Source: Bacillota bacterium (GTDB taxonomy: Bacteria; Bacillota; Clostridia; Christensenellales; Aristaeellaceae). From it: a stretch of DNA of 33,664 nt. This document shows, piece by piece, positions 1-8,894 of this stretch. The first letter of the stretch is position 1, and every line of letters starts with the position of its first letter. Below the pieces are notes generated by a model, which made no database searches, was not told where the DNA came from, and saw only the letters and a program-made list of their open reading frames with translations. The translations under genes and the position numbers were made by a program. Location: assembly GCA_023416655.1 (NCBI GenBank), contig JAEZHK010000043.1, forward strand, positions 1 to 33,664, written 5' to 3'.

Positions 1-3000
1 CTCCTCGAATGGGTGCCCGCCGCCGACGCGGAGGGCGCGAGCGAGCGCGATCTTTCGGTGGTCGCAGCCCGCGTGGCCGCGCTGCTCACGCTGCCGGGAC
101 TTTTCAACCTTTCGTGGTTTTTGCCCACCGCAGCCCTTGCCATACTCTTCTGGGTCGCGCCCGGGTGGATGCGGCTCCTCGCCGAGCCGCAGGCAGAAGG
201 GAAACTGTCCGACATCCAGCGGGATCAATTGATGGGCCTTGCGCGCGCCACCTGGCATTTTTTTGAGACGCAGACGCCCGAGGACGGGCCGGGCCTGCCG
301 CCGGACAACGTGCAGCTGGATCCGCCGGTGGGCAAGGCGCCGCGCACCTCGCCCACGAACATCGGCCTGTATCTTTTGTCCTGCGCCTCCGCGCACCTGA
401 TGGAACTCATCGGGCGCGAGGAGCTTTTGCACCGCATCGCCCGTACCGTGGAAACGCTGGAGAACATGGAGAAGTGGCACGGCCAACTGTACAACTGGTT
501 CGATACGGGGTCTTTGAAGCCGCTGAAGCCCCGCTACGTATCCAGCGTGGACGGCGGGAACCTCGCTGCGTGCCTTCTGACCGCCGCGCAGCTAACGCGC
601 CCGCTGGACGAGGCACTCTCCCGCCGCCTGGACGCGCTGGCGAGAGATATGGACTTTTCCAAGCTCTACGACAAGTCCCGCAACCTCTTCTACATCGGCT
701 TTGACGCCGAGCACGGCTCGCTGTCCTCCGGCCACTACGACCTCCTGGCCTCCGAGTCCCGCATCCTGAGCTTCGTCGCGATGGCGCTAAGGCAGGTGCC
801 GCTCAAGCACTGGTCGAAGCTGGGCCGCGGCATGGCCCGCTCCGGCCGCAGCGCCGCGCTGATCTCCTGGAGTGGCACGACGTTTGAATACCTGATGCCG
901 CTTCTCTTCCTCCGCGCGCCGCACGACTCGCTGCTCTCGGACACCGAGCGGGCGGTGGTGGCGGCGCAGCGGGCGCTGGGCGCGCCGTGGGGCGTGTCGG
1001 AGTCGGGCTACAACGCCTTTGACCTGATGATGAACTACCAGTACCGCGCCTTCGGCCTTCCGAGCCTTTCGCTCAGGGGGACCGCCTTTGAGCGGGTGAT
1101 CGCGCCCTACGCGTCGATCCTGGCGCTGCCGGTGGACCGGGAAGCGGTCTTGAAAAACCTCGAATTCATGCAGCGATCGGGTTTTCAGGGGCCGATGGGC
1201 CTCTATGAAGCCGTCGACTACGCGCCGATGAGGCTGCCGGAGGGCGAGCCGCATCGGGTGGTGATGAGCCATATGGCCCACCACCAGGGCATGATCCTGG
1301 CCGCCATCTGCAACGAGCTGACAGGCGACGCGCTGGTCAAAGCCTTCAGCGGCATCCCCGAAGTGAAAGCGCTGACGCTGCTGCTCAGCGAAAAGCCGGT
1401 CCGCGGCGCGTTCCGCAGGGCGCAGTCGGAGCCGGAGCCGGAGGAGGAGCGGCCGCGCCAGGGCGCCCACGCGGGCTGCCCGGCGGGAGCACCCACCGAC
1501 GCCCACCTGATCTACGGCGGCGGCACCACCGCGTTTTTGAACGCGTCGGGCGCGGGCTTCGTGCGGGCGAAGGGCGTGCTCTTAAACCGCTGGACGGCGC
1601 GGGAGGGCGGCGACGACGGCGTGTGGGTACACGTCAAAGTCCCATCCCGCCGCACGTCCTTCACGGCCAGCGGCATCTGCGCGCGCATGGCGGCCAGCCA
1701 GCGGGCGCGCTTCGAGGCGGGCAGCGTTTCCGTGCTCACCAAGACCGAAGAACTGGAATGCCGCATGACCACCTGCGTCTCGCCGGAGGATGGCGCGCTG
1801 ATCCAGCGCCTGGAACTGACCAGCCACGCGCCGCAGCCGATGGACATCGAAGTCACCGGTTGCTTCAAGGTGGCCCTCTGCGCGGAGGGCGACATGCGCG
1901 CCCATCCCGCGTTCCAGAACCTGTTCGTACGCGCGCGTTTTGAGGAGGGCGCTCTGGTCTTCACCCGGAAACCCCGGAGCGGCGGCAAGCACCCGATGCT
2001 TGTCTACCTGCTTTCGGGCGCGGAGGACCTGAAGCTCTCCCACGAGATCGACCTGGAAAAGCTGATCGGCCGCGAAGGCTCGCTGAGCGACCCCGAAACC
2101 CTGAGCCGGACGTTCTCGAACGCCTCCGGCGCGACGCTGAACCCCTGCGCGGCGCTGCGCGTGAAGCTGACCCTCGCCCCCGGCGCGCGGCGGCAGATGG
2201 CTTTTGTCGCCGGAATGGCGGACGACCAGGAGGCGCTTGCCAAAATGCGCACCCGCCATCAGGCGCAGGAGGACGCGAGAAGGTCGCTCCTCCTTGCGGG
2301 CTCACAGGCCCGATCCATGCTGGACTTCCTCGGCCTGACCCCGGCGAGGCACCAGCTTCTGCAGCGCGCCAGCCGCCTGATGATGTTCCCGCGGCGTTCG
2401 ACGGTGGCGCCGTCCTGCCGTTTGAATGTGTCGGGGCTCTGGGCGCTGGGCATCTCCGGCGACTTGCCGCTGATTTCGGTCAAGGTGGACACCACCGCGC
2501 AGATGCCGCTGGTCAAAGACGCCCTGCGCGCCCACGAATTCTACCGCACGATGGGCGTGTGGTGCGATCTTGTGCTCATCAACGACTATGGCAACGACTA
2601 CGAGCAGCCGGTGCGCGACGCGCTGCGCGATCAGGTGGCGGCGAGCCACCTGGCGGACATGGTGCTGGAGCCGGGCGGTGCGTTTATCCTGGAGGGATCG
2701 ACTTTGACCGCCGCCCAGCGCGCGCTGATTGAGACGGTGTCCGCGGCGTACCTCGACGGCTCAGAACAGATGGATACGACGCTTCGAAGCCTTCTCAGGT
2801 CGCTGCCGGAGGCGGCGGAACCGCCCCGCGCGCGGCTTAGAGGCGGCTTCTCGCTGCCCGAAGAGCCTCGGGAACGGTTCAACGGCTGGGGCGGCTTCGC
2901 ACGCGGCGGCTATGTGATCGACCTTCTGCCCGGGCGGCCCACCCCCGCGCCCTGGTGCAACGTTCTGGTGAACGCGCTGGGTTTTGGCTCCCTCGTCTCC

Positions 3001-5202
3001 GAGCGGGGCGGCGGGTTCACCTTCGCCAAGAACAGCCGCGGATCGCGGCTGACCCCCTTCACCAACGACCCGCTTCGGGAGGGCGAGGGCGAGCGGCTGA
3101 CCATTTCCGACGGCCGCGCCTACGCGTCGCTTCTGCCCGAGCAGCGGGGCCTCGCCCAGCCGTTCCGCGTGGAGCACCGGCCGGGCGTCAGCCGCTTTAT
3201 TTCCGGCGCGGGCACGCTGGGCTGGACGATCGATCAGTTTGTGGACGTGGACCTGCCGGTCAAGTGCCTGATGCTGACGCTTCATAACGCGGGCGGCCTG
3301 GCGCGTACGCTCAAGCTGACCGCGTCGGTGGACTGGCTGATGGGCGTGGACAGCGGCGACGCACGGCTGACCTGCTCGTTTGCGGATCCGCCACTTCTGA
3401 TGGCCTCCGGCGCTATGGAAGGCTTCGGCTTCGCGGCGCTCCTGAGCAGCGACGGCCGAACGCCGGAGGGCCTCGAAATCGACCCCGCCACGGGCCTCCG
3501 CGCGTTTGTCACGCTGCCGCCGGGCGGTTCAACAAAAGCGCAGCTGCTGCTGGGCTGGTCCGGCATGCGGGAAGGCTGCCACGAAGCGCTCGCCGCCTGG
3601 GGCGACGCCCAGGCGCGCCTCGACCGCGCCCGCGACAAATGGGAGGACCTACTGTCCCGCGTGGTGCCGGAGACGGGCGACTCGCTGACTGACCAGATGC
3701 TCGGGCGCTGGCTGCCGGCGCAGGCGCTGGCGGGCCGCGTCTGGGGCCGCGTGGGGCTCTACCAGGCGGGCGGCGCGTTCGGCTTCCGCGACCAGCTGCA
3801 GGACATGCTGGCCCTGATCCCCATCGATCCCCAATTGGTGCGCGCGCACCTTATCACCTGCGCGGGGCGGCAGTTCGAGGCGGGCGACGTGATGCACTGG
3901 TGGCACCCGGAGCGCACGGGCGTGCGCACCCGCATCTCGGACGACCTGCTGTTCCTCCCCTACGTCGCCGCGGCCTACGTGCGGGAGACTGGCGACGCGA
4001 GCGTACTCCAGGAGGAAATCCCCTACCTCGTGGACGTGCCAATCCCCGAGGGCGACGACGACTGGTACGGCACCCCGGAAGTATCGCAGCAGCGGGAGAG
4101 CCTGGACGGCCACTGCATGCGCGCGATGCGCCGGGCCTTCTCGATGACCGGCGAGCGCGGCATGCCGCTGATGGGCGCGGGCGACTGGAACGACGGCATG
4201 AACCTGGTCGGCGGCGATTGCGGCGAGAGCGTGTGGCTTGGCCAGTTCATGAGCGTGGTGGCGGCGGACTACGCGCACGTCACCGCCCCGGAGGACCAGA
4301 AGGAGGAGCTTCGCACCATGGCCGCAAGGCTGAAGGAAGCCGTGGAAGCCTCCGGGTGGGACGGCGCTTGGTACTGCCGCGCCTACTACGACGGCGGCGA
4401 ACCGCTGGGTTCCAACGCGTCGGAGGGCGGCTGCCGGATCGACCTGATCGCCCAGTGCTGGGCGGTGGCCGCTGGGCTGGACCGGGAGCGCTGCCGCAGG
4501 GCCATGGACAGCGCGTGGAGCCAGCTCTACGACGCCCAGAACGGCATCATCAAGCTATTGACCCCGCCGCTCGCCGAAGCGCCCCGCGACCCCGGCTACA
4601 TCGCGCGCTACCCCGCGGGCGTCCGGGAGAACGGCGGCCAGTACACCCACGCCGCCTGCTGGGCGGTGATGGCGTTTGCCATGCTGGGCGACGCGGAGCG
4701 GGCCTGGCAGGCGCTGGACACACTGCTCCCGGCCAACCACGCCGATACGGAAGAGGGCGCGCTGCACTACCGCGTGGAACCCTATGTGATGGCCGGCGAC
4801 GTGTACGGCGAAGCGCCCTTTGCCGGGCGCGGCGGCTGGACGTGGTACACCGGCGCGGCCGGGTGGCTGTGCCGGTCGGCGATCAAGTACCTATTGGGCT
4901 ATGAGCGCCAGGGCAACAAGGCGAAACTTGCCGCGCTATTGCGCCCCGGCAAAGACGAGGCGGCCCTGACCGTCCGGATCGGCGCCACGCGCTACCGCCT
5001 GCGCTGCCTGAAGGGGCAGGAGGGCGTGACGCTGGACGGGCGCGCCCTCGACGGGGATTTCATCGAACTCATCGACGACGGCGGCTTCCACGAGGCGCTG
5101 TTCCCCGAGCGTCCGCCTTTCAGCGCGGAAGCCATGGACGGCACAGGGTCGGACGCTGTCCCCGAACCACCCGAATTGGACCGGGTGCCCGCCCTGCCGT
5201 AA
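1..5202 (+). CDS. Cyclic beta-1,2-glucan synthase, C-terminal part (5' end outside window)
   Basis: The frame is open from base 1, so the gene begins upstream; 1733 codons are visible, and family members (NdvB/ChvB type) are usually about 2800 residues. The missing N-terminus would hold the GT84 glycosyltransferase and most membrane segments. Visible in order: a hydrophobic stretch around residues 25-58; a glycoamylase-like region (roughly 90-450) with the family phrases SPTNIGLYLLS, LYNWFDT and PRYVSSVDGGNLA; GH94-type carbohydrate-binding and beta-sandwich regions; and the GH94 phosphorylase-like catalytic barrel with GDWNDGMN near bases 4180-4203 (its Asp being the catalytic acid), then VRENGGQYTHAACW and GGWTWYTGAAGWL. 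In the family this protein builds cyclic glucan on a protein-linked primer from UDP-glucose at the membrane, and the GH94 part trims chain length by phosphorolysis. The assignment is firm; the exact linkage of the product is inferred. Confidence 0.93.
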   Translation, partial: LLEWVPAADAEGASERDLSVVAARVAALLTLPGLFNLSWFLPTAALAILFWVAPGWMRLLAEPQAEGKLSDIQRDQLMGLARATWHFFETQTPEDGPGLPPDNVQLDPPVGKAPRTSPTNIGLYLLSCASAHLMELIGREELLHRIARTVETLENMEKWHGQLYNWFDTGSLKPLKPRYVSSVDGGNLAACLLTAAQLTRPLDEALSRRLDALARDMDFSKLYDKSRNLFYIGFDAEHGSLSSGHYDLLASESRILSFVAMALRQVPLKHWSKLGRGMARSGRSAALISWSGTTFEYLMPLLFLRAPHDSLLSDTERAVVAAQRALGAPWGVSESGYNAFDLMMNYQYRAFGLPSLSLRGTAFERVIAPYASILALPVDREAVLKNLEFMQRSGFQGPMGLYEAVDYAPMRLPEGEPHRVVMSHMAHHQGMILAAICNELTGDALVKAFSGIPEVKALTLLLSEKPVRGAFRRAQSEPEPEEERPRQGAHAGCPAGAPTDAHLIYGGGTTAFLNASGAGFVRAKGVLLNRWTAREGGDDGVWVHVKVPSRRTSFTASGICARMAASQRARFEAGSVSVLTKTEELECRMTTCVSPEDGALIQRLELTSHAPQPMDIEVTGCFKVALCAEGDMRAHPAFQNLFVRARFEEGALVFTRKPRSGGKHPMLVYLLSGAEDLKLSHEIDLEKLIGREGSLSDPETLSRTFSNASGATLNPCAALRVKLTLAPGARRQMAFVAGMADDQEALAKMRTRHQAQEDARRSLLLAGSQARSMLDFLGLTPARHQLLQRASRLMMFPRRSTVAPSCRLNVSGLWALGISGDLPLISVKVDTTAQMPLVKDALRAHEFYRTMGVWCDLVLINDYGNDYEQPVRDALRDQVAASHLADMVLEPGGAFILEGSTLTAAQRALIETVSAAYLDGSEQMDTTLRSLLRSLPEAAEPPRARLRGGFSLPEEPRERFNGWGGFARGGYVIDLLPGRPTPAPWCNVLVNALGFGSLVSERGGGFTFAKNSRGSRLTPFTNDPLREGEGERLTISDGRAYASLLPEQRGLAQPFRVEHRPGVSRFISGAGTLGWTIDQFVDVDLPVKCLMLTLHNAGGLARTLKLTASVDWLMGVDSGDARLTCSFADPPLLMASGAMEGFGFAALLSSDGRTPEGLEIDPATGLRAFVTLPPGGSTKAQLLLGWSGMREGCHEALAAWGDAQARLDRARDKWEDLLSRVVPETGDSLTDQMLGRWLPAQALAGRVWGRVGLYQAGGAFGFRDQLQDMLALIPIDPQLVRAHLITCAGRQFEAGDVMHWWHPERTGVRTRISDDLLFLPYVAAAYVRETGDASVLQEEIPYLVDVPIPEGDDDWYGTPEVSQQRESLDGHCMRAMRRAFSMTGERGMPLMGAGDWNDGMNLVGGDCGESVWLGQFMSVVAADYAHVTAPEDQKEELRTMAARLKEAVEASGWDGAWYCRAYYDGGEPLGSNASEGGCRIDLIAQCWAVAAGLDRERCRRAMDSAWSQLYDAQNGIIKLLTPPLAEAPRDPGYIARYPAGVRENGGQYTHAACWAVMAFAMLGDAERAWQALDTLLPANHADTEEGALHYRVEPYVMAGDVYGEAPFAGRGGWTWYTGAAGWLCRSAIKYLLGYERQGNKAKLAALLRPGKDEAALTVRIGATRYRLRCLKGQEGVTLDGRALDGDFIELIDDGGFHEALFPERPPFSAEAMDGTGSDAVPEPPELDRVPALP

Positions 5203-5236
5203 ACCTGTTGCTCGCCGGGTGCAATTTAAGCTATTG

Positions 5237-5296
5237 CCCTTTGTGAGGGTCCCAAGGGGCATCATGCCCCTTGGCGGGGCGCGGGGCGGAGCCCCG
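5237..5296 (-). repeat. Two-hairpin intergenic repeat, copy A
   Basis: Read on the minus strand: hairpin I at 5296-5282 (CGGGGC, loop, GCCCCG), linker CGCCCCGCC, hairpin II at 5274-5252 (11-base arms around one base, centre ATGAT), then a tail ending CTCACAAAGGG. The same order of parts occurs at 30181-30247 and 32363-32420. There is no T-run, so it does not look like a simple terminator. It sits between the glucan synthase stop and the rsuA-like promoter. Confidence 0.75.
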
Positions 5297-5328
5297 TCCG
5301 TTCCCCCTGTCCCTTCCCCCGTTGGCCC

Positions 5329-5357
5329 TTGTGACACCCGGAAAAACATGGTAGAAT
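5329..5357 (+). promoter_or_regulatory. Candidate promoter of the rsuA-like operon
   Basis: TTGTGA at 5329-5334 (four of six to consensus), 17-base spacer, TAGAAT at 5352-5357. The -10 lies only 6 bases before the ATG at 5364, so the predicted transcription start is at or next to the start codon and the message may be leaderless. Confidence 0.5.
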
Positions 5358-5363
5358 GAATGC

Positions 5364-6083
5364 ATGAGACTGGATCGACTGGTGGGCGAGGCGCTGTCCT
5401 CGCGCGCAAAGGCAAGGGAAGCCATCGCCCAGGGGCGCGTCAGGGTCAACGGCGCGACGGAACGGGACGGGGCATTCGGCGTGTCCGAGCGGGACGCGGT
5501 GACGCTGGACGGGGCGGGCATCGGGAAGCGGGAAACGCTGCACCTGATGCTCCATAAGCCCGCCGATTGCGTGACCGCGCGGGAGGACGCGCGCTTTTCG
5601 ACGGTTTTTGACCTGATCCCGCCCGGCTTCCGCACGGAGGAGCTGTCCGCCGTCGGGCGGCTGGACCGGGACGTGACGGGGCTACTGCTCCTGACCGAGG
5701 ACGGACAACTGGCGCACCGGCTGATCTCGCCCCGCTTCGAGGTGGAAAAGGTCTACCTTGCCCGCGTGACGGGCCGCCTCACCGATTCAGACGTGGCGCG
5801 CCTCGCTGAAGGCATTCCGCTCCACGACTTCGTAGCGCGCCCGGCGAAACTGGAGATCCTCGAAGCCTCGGAAGAATATTCCGTGGCGCTCCTCACCGTG
5901 CACGAGGGCAAGTTCCACCAGGTCAAGCGGATGTTCCAGGCCCTTGGACACCCGGTGGAGACGCTGCACCGGCAGTCGGTGGGCGGCGTGGAACTGGACC
6001 CAGTCCTCCCGCCCGGAGCATACCGCAAGCTCTCATCGGAGGAAATCGCGCATCTGTACGCGCTGACGGAGATGAAACCATGA
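5364..6083 (+). CDS. 16S rRNA pseudouridine synthase, RsuA family
   Basis: The 239-residue protein has an N-terminal S4 RNA-binding domain (about 1-48) followed by the RsuA/RluB/E/F catalytic domain. The catalytic Asp is D101 in GRLDRDVTGLLLLTEDG, and the KVYLARVTG and EGKFHQVKRMF motifs typical of the family follow. Members convert a specific uridine in 16S rRNA (U516 in E. coli) to pseudouridine on the ribosomal subunit. The length matches RsuA (about 230). The ATG at 5364 is the only start that keeps the whole S4 domain. No good Shine-Dalgarno is visible, consistent with a leaderless start. Its stop overlaps the next gene by ATGA, so the three genes to 7746 are probably co-transcribed. Close paralogues (RluB, RluF) cannot be excluded without alignment. 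Confidence 0.88.
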   Translation: MRLDRLVGEALSSRAKAREAIAQGRVRVNGATERDGAFGVSERDAVTLDGAGIGKRETLHLMLHKPADCVTAREDARFSTVFDLIPPGFRTEELSAVGRLDRDVTGLLLLTEDGQLAHRLISPRFEVEKVYLARVTGRLTDSDVARLAEGIPLHDFVARPAKLEILEASEEYSVALLTVHEGKFHQVKRMFQALGHPVETLHRQSVGGVELDPVLPPGAYRKLSSEEIAHLYALTEMKP

Positions 6084-6682
6084 ATGAGCACTACTTCACA
6101 GCCGACCCGTCCGCGCCCCACAAATACCGGGAGATCACCGTCCGGGCGCTGGGGATGACGCTCACCATGCATACCGACGCCGGGGTGTTTTCCTCGGACG
6201 CTCTGGACAACGGCTCGCGGCTATTGATCGAGTCGCTGCCCGAACTTGCCGGCCGCGTGGCGGACCTGGGCTGCGGCTGGGGCGCGATGGGCGTGCCGCT
6301 GGCGCTCAAGAATCCGAGCGCGGAATTCACGCTGACCGACGTCAACCAGCGCGCGGTCGACCTCGCCCGAAAAAACATCATCCAGAACCAGGCAAAAAAC
6401 GCCCGCGCCGTGGTCGGCGACGGGCTGAAAGCGCTGGAAGGGCCATTCCAGGCGGTCGTCACCAATCCGCCCATCCGCACGGGCAAGCAGGTGATCTACG
6501 GCCTGTTCGCGGAAGCGAAGGAAAAACTCGCGCCGGGCGGAAAACTCTATATCGTGATCCGGAAGCAGCAGGGCGCGCCGTCGGCCCTGAAGTTTCTTTC
6601 AGAACTGTTCGGGCAGGCGCAGGTCATGCAGTGGGGCGGCGGCTACTGGGTCATCGAAGCAACAAAGGAGGCGGACACTTGA
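6080..6682 (+). CDS. Class I SAM-dependent methyltransferase, RsmC/YbxB-like
   Basis: The 200-residue protein has the SAM-binding motif I DLGCGWGAMG at residues 62-71, an acidic motif II region (TDVNQRAVDLA) and the N-specific methyltransferase motif NPPIR at 129-133. The N-terminus (HYFTADPSAPHKYREI) resembles the short Gram-positive RsmC homologues (YbxB), which carry only the catalytic half of the E. coli two-domain enzyme. The expected role is methylation of a guanine exocyclic amine in 16S rRNA. The start ATG overlaps the previous stop as ATGA, and the last bases carry the ribosome site for the next gene. Adjacency to an rRNA pseudouridine synthase fits a ribosome-modification unit. The exact target base is unproven. 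Confidence 0.85.
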   Translation: MNEHYFTADPSAPHKYREITVRALGMTLTMHTDAGVFSSDALDNGSRLLIESLPELAGRVADLGCGWGAMGVPLALKNPSAEFTLTDVNQRAVDLARKNIIQNQAKNARAVVGDGLKALEGPFQAVVTNPPIRTGKQVIYGLFAEAKEKLAPGGKLYIVIRKQQGAPSALKFLSELFGQAQVMQWGGGYWVIEATKEADT

Positions 6683-7746
6683 AGACAACCCGACTGAACC
6701 GCGTGCTGACGGGCATGGACAAGCTGGGCCTAAAGCAGGCGCTGGTCACGTCCACCGAGTCCATCTACTACCTGACGGGCCTCTGGGTCTCGCCGGGCGA
6801 GCGGCTATTGGCGCTTAAGATCGACCAAAGCGGATGCTCGCTCTTCGTCAACCACATGTTCGCGGTGCCGAAGGTGGAGGGGCTGAAGCTGGTCGAATTT
6901 GACGACGCGGACGACAGCATGCAGGTGCTGGCCGCGCAGGTTTCCCCCGGGCGGCTGGGCATCGACAAGGCCTGGCCGAGCCGGTTTCTGCTCTCGCTCA
7001 TGGAAAAGCGGGCGGATGTTCAGCCCGTGAACGGCTCCGCCGCGGTGGACGAGGCGCGGATGCTGAAGGACGCGGAAGAGACTGAGGCGCTTCGGAAAAG
7101 CTCACGCATGAACGACCGGATGACGGGCCTTCTCAGAAAGAGCCTGAAGGCGGGCGAGAGCGAACTGGACGCGGCCCGGCGGTACACGGAGTTCGGCGCG
7201 GCGGAGGGCGCTTCCGGCATGGCCTTCGAGCCGCTGGTCTGCTTCGGCGACGCCTGCGCCGAACCGCACCACGCCACCGGAAAGGGCCGCCTGAAAGAGG
7301 GCGACGCGGTCATCCTGGACGTCGGGGTCAATGTAGACCACGCGCTCAGTGACATGACCCGCACCGTTTTCTTCGGCTCGGCCACCGACGAACAGAAGAA
7401 GGTGTACGAAATCGTGCTCGCCGCGAACATGGCGGCCAAGGCCGCGGTCCGTCCGGGCGTGAAGCTTTCGGACATCGACCGCGCAGCCCGATCCGTCATC
7501 GAGGCGGCGGGTTACGGCCCCAACTTCCTGCACCGCACCGGCCACGGGATTGGGCTTGAGGTGCACGAGCCGCCGGATGTGAGCCAAGTCAGCCCCGCTA
7601 TTGCGCAGCCGGGCATGGTCTTCTCCATCGAGCCGGGCGTGTACCTGCCAGGCAAGTTCGGCGTCAGGATCGAGGACCTGGTGCTGGTCACCGAAGGCGG
7701 CTGCGAAGTGCTGAACGAACTCGACAGGGACTTCATGATCGTCTAG
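6679..7746 (+). CDS. M24 metallopeptidase, Xaa-Pro aminopeptidase type
   Basis: The start is TTG at 6679, overlapping the previous stop as TTGA, with GGAGG seven bases upstream (6667-6671). It gives 355 residues, the usual size of cytoplasmic proline dipeptidases. An N-terminal creatinase-like domain covers about 1-125 and the pita-bread catalytic domain the rest. The five expected metal ligands are present: D214 (VILDVG), D225 (LSDMTRT), H289 (TGHGIG), E318 (SIEPG) and E332 (VRIED), with the helper histidines at 197-198. It would remove residues N-terminal to proline or cleave Xaa-Pro dipeptides in the cytosol using two Mn or Co ions. There is no signal peptide. It is the last gene of the operon. 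An ATG at 6718 is in frame but has no ribosome site and would cut the first strand. Confidence 0.92.
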   Translation: MKTTRLNRVLTGMDKLGLKQALVTSTESIYYLTGLWVSPGERLLALKIDQSGCSLFVNHMFAVPKVEGLKLVEFDDADDSMQVLAAQVSPGRLGIDKAWPSRFLLSLMEKRADVQPVNGSAAVDEARMLKDAEETEALRKSSRMNDRMTGLLRKSLKAGESELDAARRYTEFGAAEGASGMAFEPLVCFGDACAEPHHATGKGRLKEGDAVILDVGVNVDHALSDMTRTVFFGSATDEQKKVYEIVLAANMAAKAAVRPGVKLSDIDRAARSVIEAAGYGPNFLHRTGHGIGLEVHEPPDVSQVSPAIAQPGMVFSIEPGVYLPGKFGVRIEDLVLVTEGGCEVLNELDRDFMIV

Positions 7747-7775
7747 CCGACCGGTCTTGAGAGGGGCCTGGGCGT

Positions 7776-8885
7776 ATGCCTTCAAGCGATATAAGGCTTA
7801 CTAACATAAAGGCGGCACTCGCCTTCCTCAGACTTTGGGTAAACCCTGGTACTGCTTTCATCGTTTCCGGCGACCTGAGCGCCGGAAACGTATTTCATCC
7901 ACCAGTGCGCATACTGGTGGATGAAATTATTCCACAAGTCAGTGAGCCGCCCGGAAATTCCTCAGAATTTCAGGCTTACGAAGACTTTCTCCTTCGCGTT
8001 GAAAAACCATCGTGGTTTTTCAACGCTCTGGGGAAGGCGGCCATCGCCTTCCTGCTTCTCATGGTTTGGGTGCTTTTGCCATCGGGATGCATGGCGGAGA
8101 ATGAAGAACCGCTCAGCCGGTCCCAGGTCGTCCGGCTGTCCCTCCAGAGCGCCGAAACCGGGACCAGGATGCCGTATCTGGTCTATCTCCCGGAAGGGTA
8201 CGGCGGCGGGGATGCATATCCCGTCCTGTACGCGCTGCACAGCTATTCCACCTCCGAAACCATGTGGCTGGATGCGGGCGTCGGCGAGGCGGCGGACGGC
8301 CTGACCGGGCGGTGTGCGCTTCAAGCGATGATCATGGTCTTCCCGCTGACCCGCTACGACTCCGCCAAAGCCATCCAGGAGGACCTGAAGGACGGGGTGC
8401 GGGGCGAAAGCGGCATGGCGCGTTTTCTGACGAAAGAACTGATCCCCACCATCGACGCCCATTACGACACCGTGGGTTCCCCGGAGGGCCGGTACATCGG
8501 CGGCTACTCCATGGGCGGCTACTTCGCGCTGGAGATCGCCTTCCATCACCCCGATCTGTTTGGCAAGGCCGGGGCATTTAGCCCCGCGCTGCCTTATTCC
8601 GATTTTTCCGGCGGACAATTTGAAAAGTGGCTCTACCCCGACGCCGACCAGGAGGCTTCATTCGACGCAGCGGCGTTTGCCGGGGACATGGGGCTGGACA
8701 AACTCCGGGTGTACCTTGATTGCGGCCGTGTGAACGACCCGTTCTCCGAGGGAGCGCAGTCCCTGAACCTCGCCCTTCAGGAGCGGGGCATCCCCGTGAC
8801 GTTTTCCGTGCACGACGGCGGGCATACCCTGCAGCTTGACAAAATCCCGGAATACCTTCAATTCTTCGGAAGCCCAGCGGCATGA
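7776..8885 (+). CDS. Putative esterase (esterase D / PF00756-like), probable lipoprotein with interrupted signal peptide
   Basis: The alpha/beta-hydrolase part (residues about 115-369) has the nucleophile elbow GYSMGGY (S245), an Asp candidate in LDCGRVNDPF (D315 or D321) and H350 in HDGGHT. PYLVYLPEGY and the HPDLFGKAGAFSPAL stretch are typical of the PF00756 esterase family, which includes S-formylglutathione hydrolase and antigen-85-like enzymes; the substrate is unknown. A hydrophobic run ending LLPSGC at residues 100-105 is a credible lipobox, but it lies about 85 residues from the only ATG in frame (7776, preceded by GAGAGGGG). Residues 13-87 come from a palindrome-packed stretch. IKAALAFL (11-18) and GKAAIAFL (86-93) are duplicated in frame; removing the 225 bases between them gives a short N-region, hydrophobic core and lipobox. 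The functional start is therefore uncertain. Confidence 0.8.
   Translation: MPSSDIRLTNIKAALAFLRLWVNPGTAFIVSGDLSAGNVFHPPVRILVDEIIPQVSEPPGNSSEFQAYEDFLLRVEKPSWFFNALGKAAIAFLLLMVWVLLPSGCMAENEEPLSRSQVVRLSLQSAETGTRMPYLVYLPEGYGGGDAYPVLYALHSYSTSETMWLDAGVGEAADGLTGRCALQAMIMVFPLTRYDSAKAIQEDLKDGVRGESGMARFLTKELIPTIDAHYDTVGSPEGRYIGGYSMGGYFALEIAFHHPDLFGKAGAFSPALPYSDFSGGQFEKWLYPDADQEASFDAAAFAGDMGLDKLRVYLDCGRVNDPFSEGAQSLNLALQERGIPVTFSVHDGGHTLQLDKIPEYLQFFGSPAA
7809..8053 (+). repeat. Palindrome-packed in-frame insertion flanked by near-identical 20-mers
   Basis: Flanks: aaggcggcactcgccttcct at 7809-7828 and aaggcggccatcgccttcct at 8034-8053, 18 of 20 identical and exactly 225 bases (75 codons) apart. Between them are perfect hairpins: 7862-7872/7880-7890 (11 bp), 7892-7906/7913-7927 (15 bp), 7954-7960/7965-7971 (7 bp), 7979-7983/7992-7996 (5 bp) and 7996-8009/8013-8026 (14 bp, 3-base loop). 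The flanks are themselves short hairpins. The esterase frame stays open throughout. It resembles in kind, not in sequence, the palindromic elements that insert in frame into Rickettsia genes. Confidence 0.7.
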
Positions 8886-8894
8886 ACTGTCATT

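Noticed and set aside
7921..8304. A 127-codon ORF in a different frame from the esterase
   Set aside because: It starts inside the palindromic insertion and runs through the esterase domain in the wrong frame.
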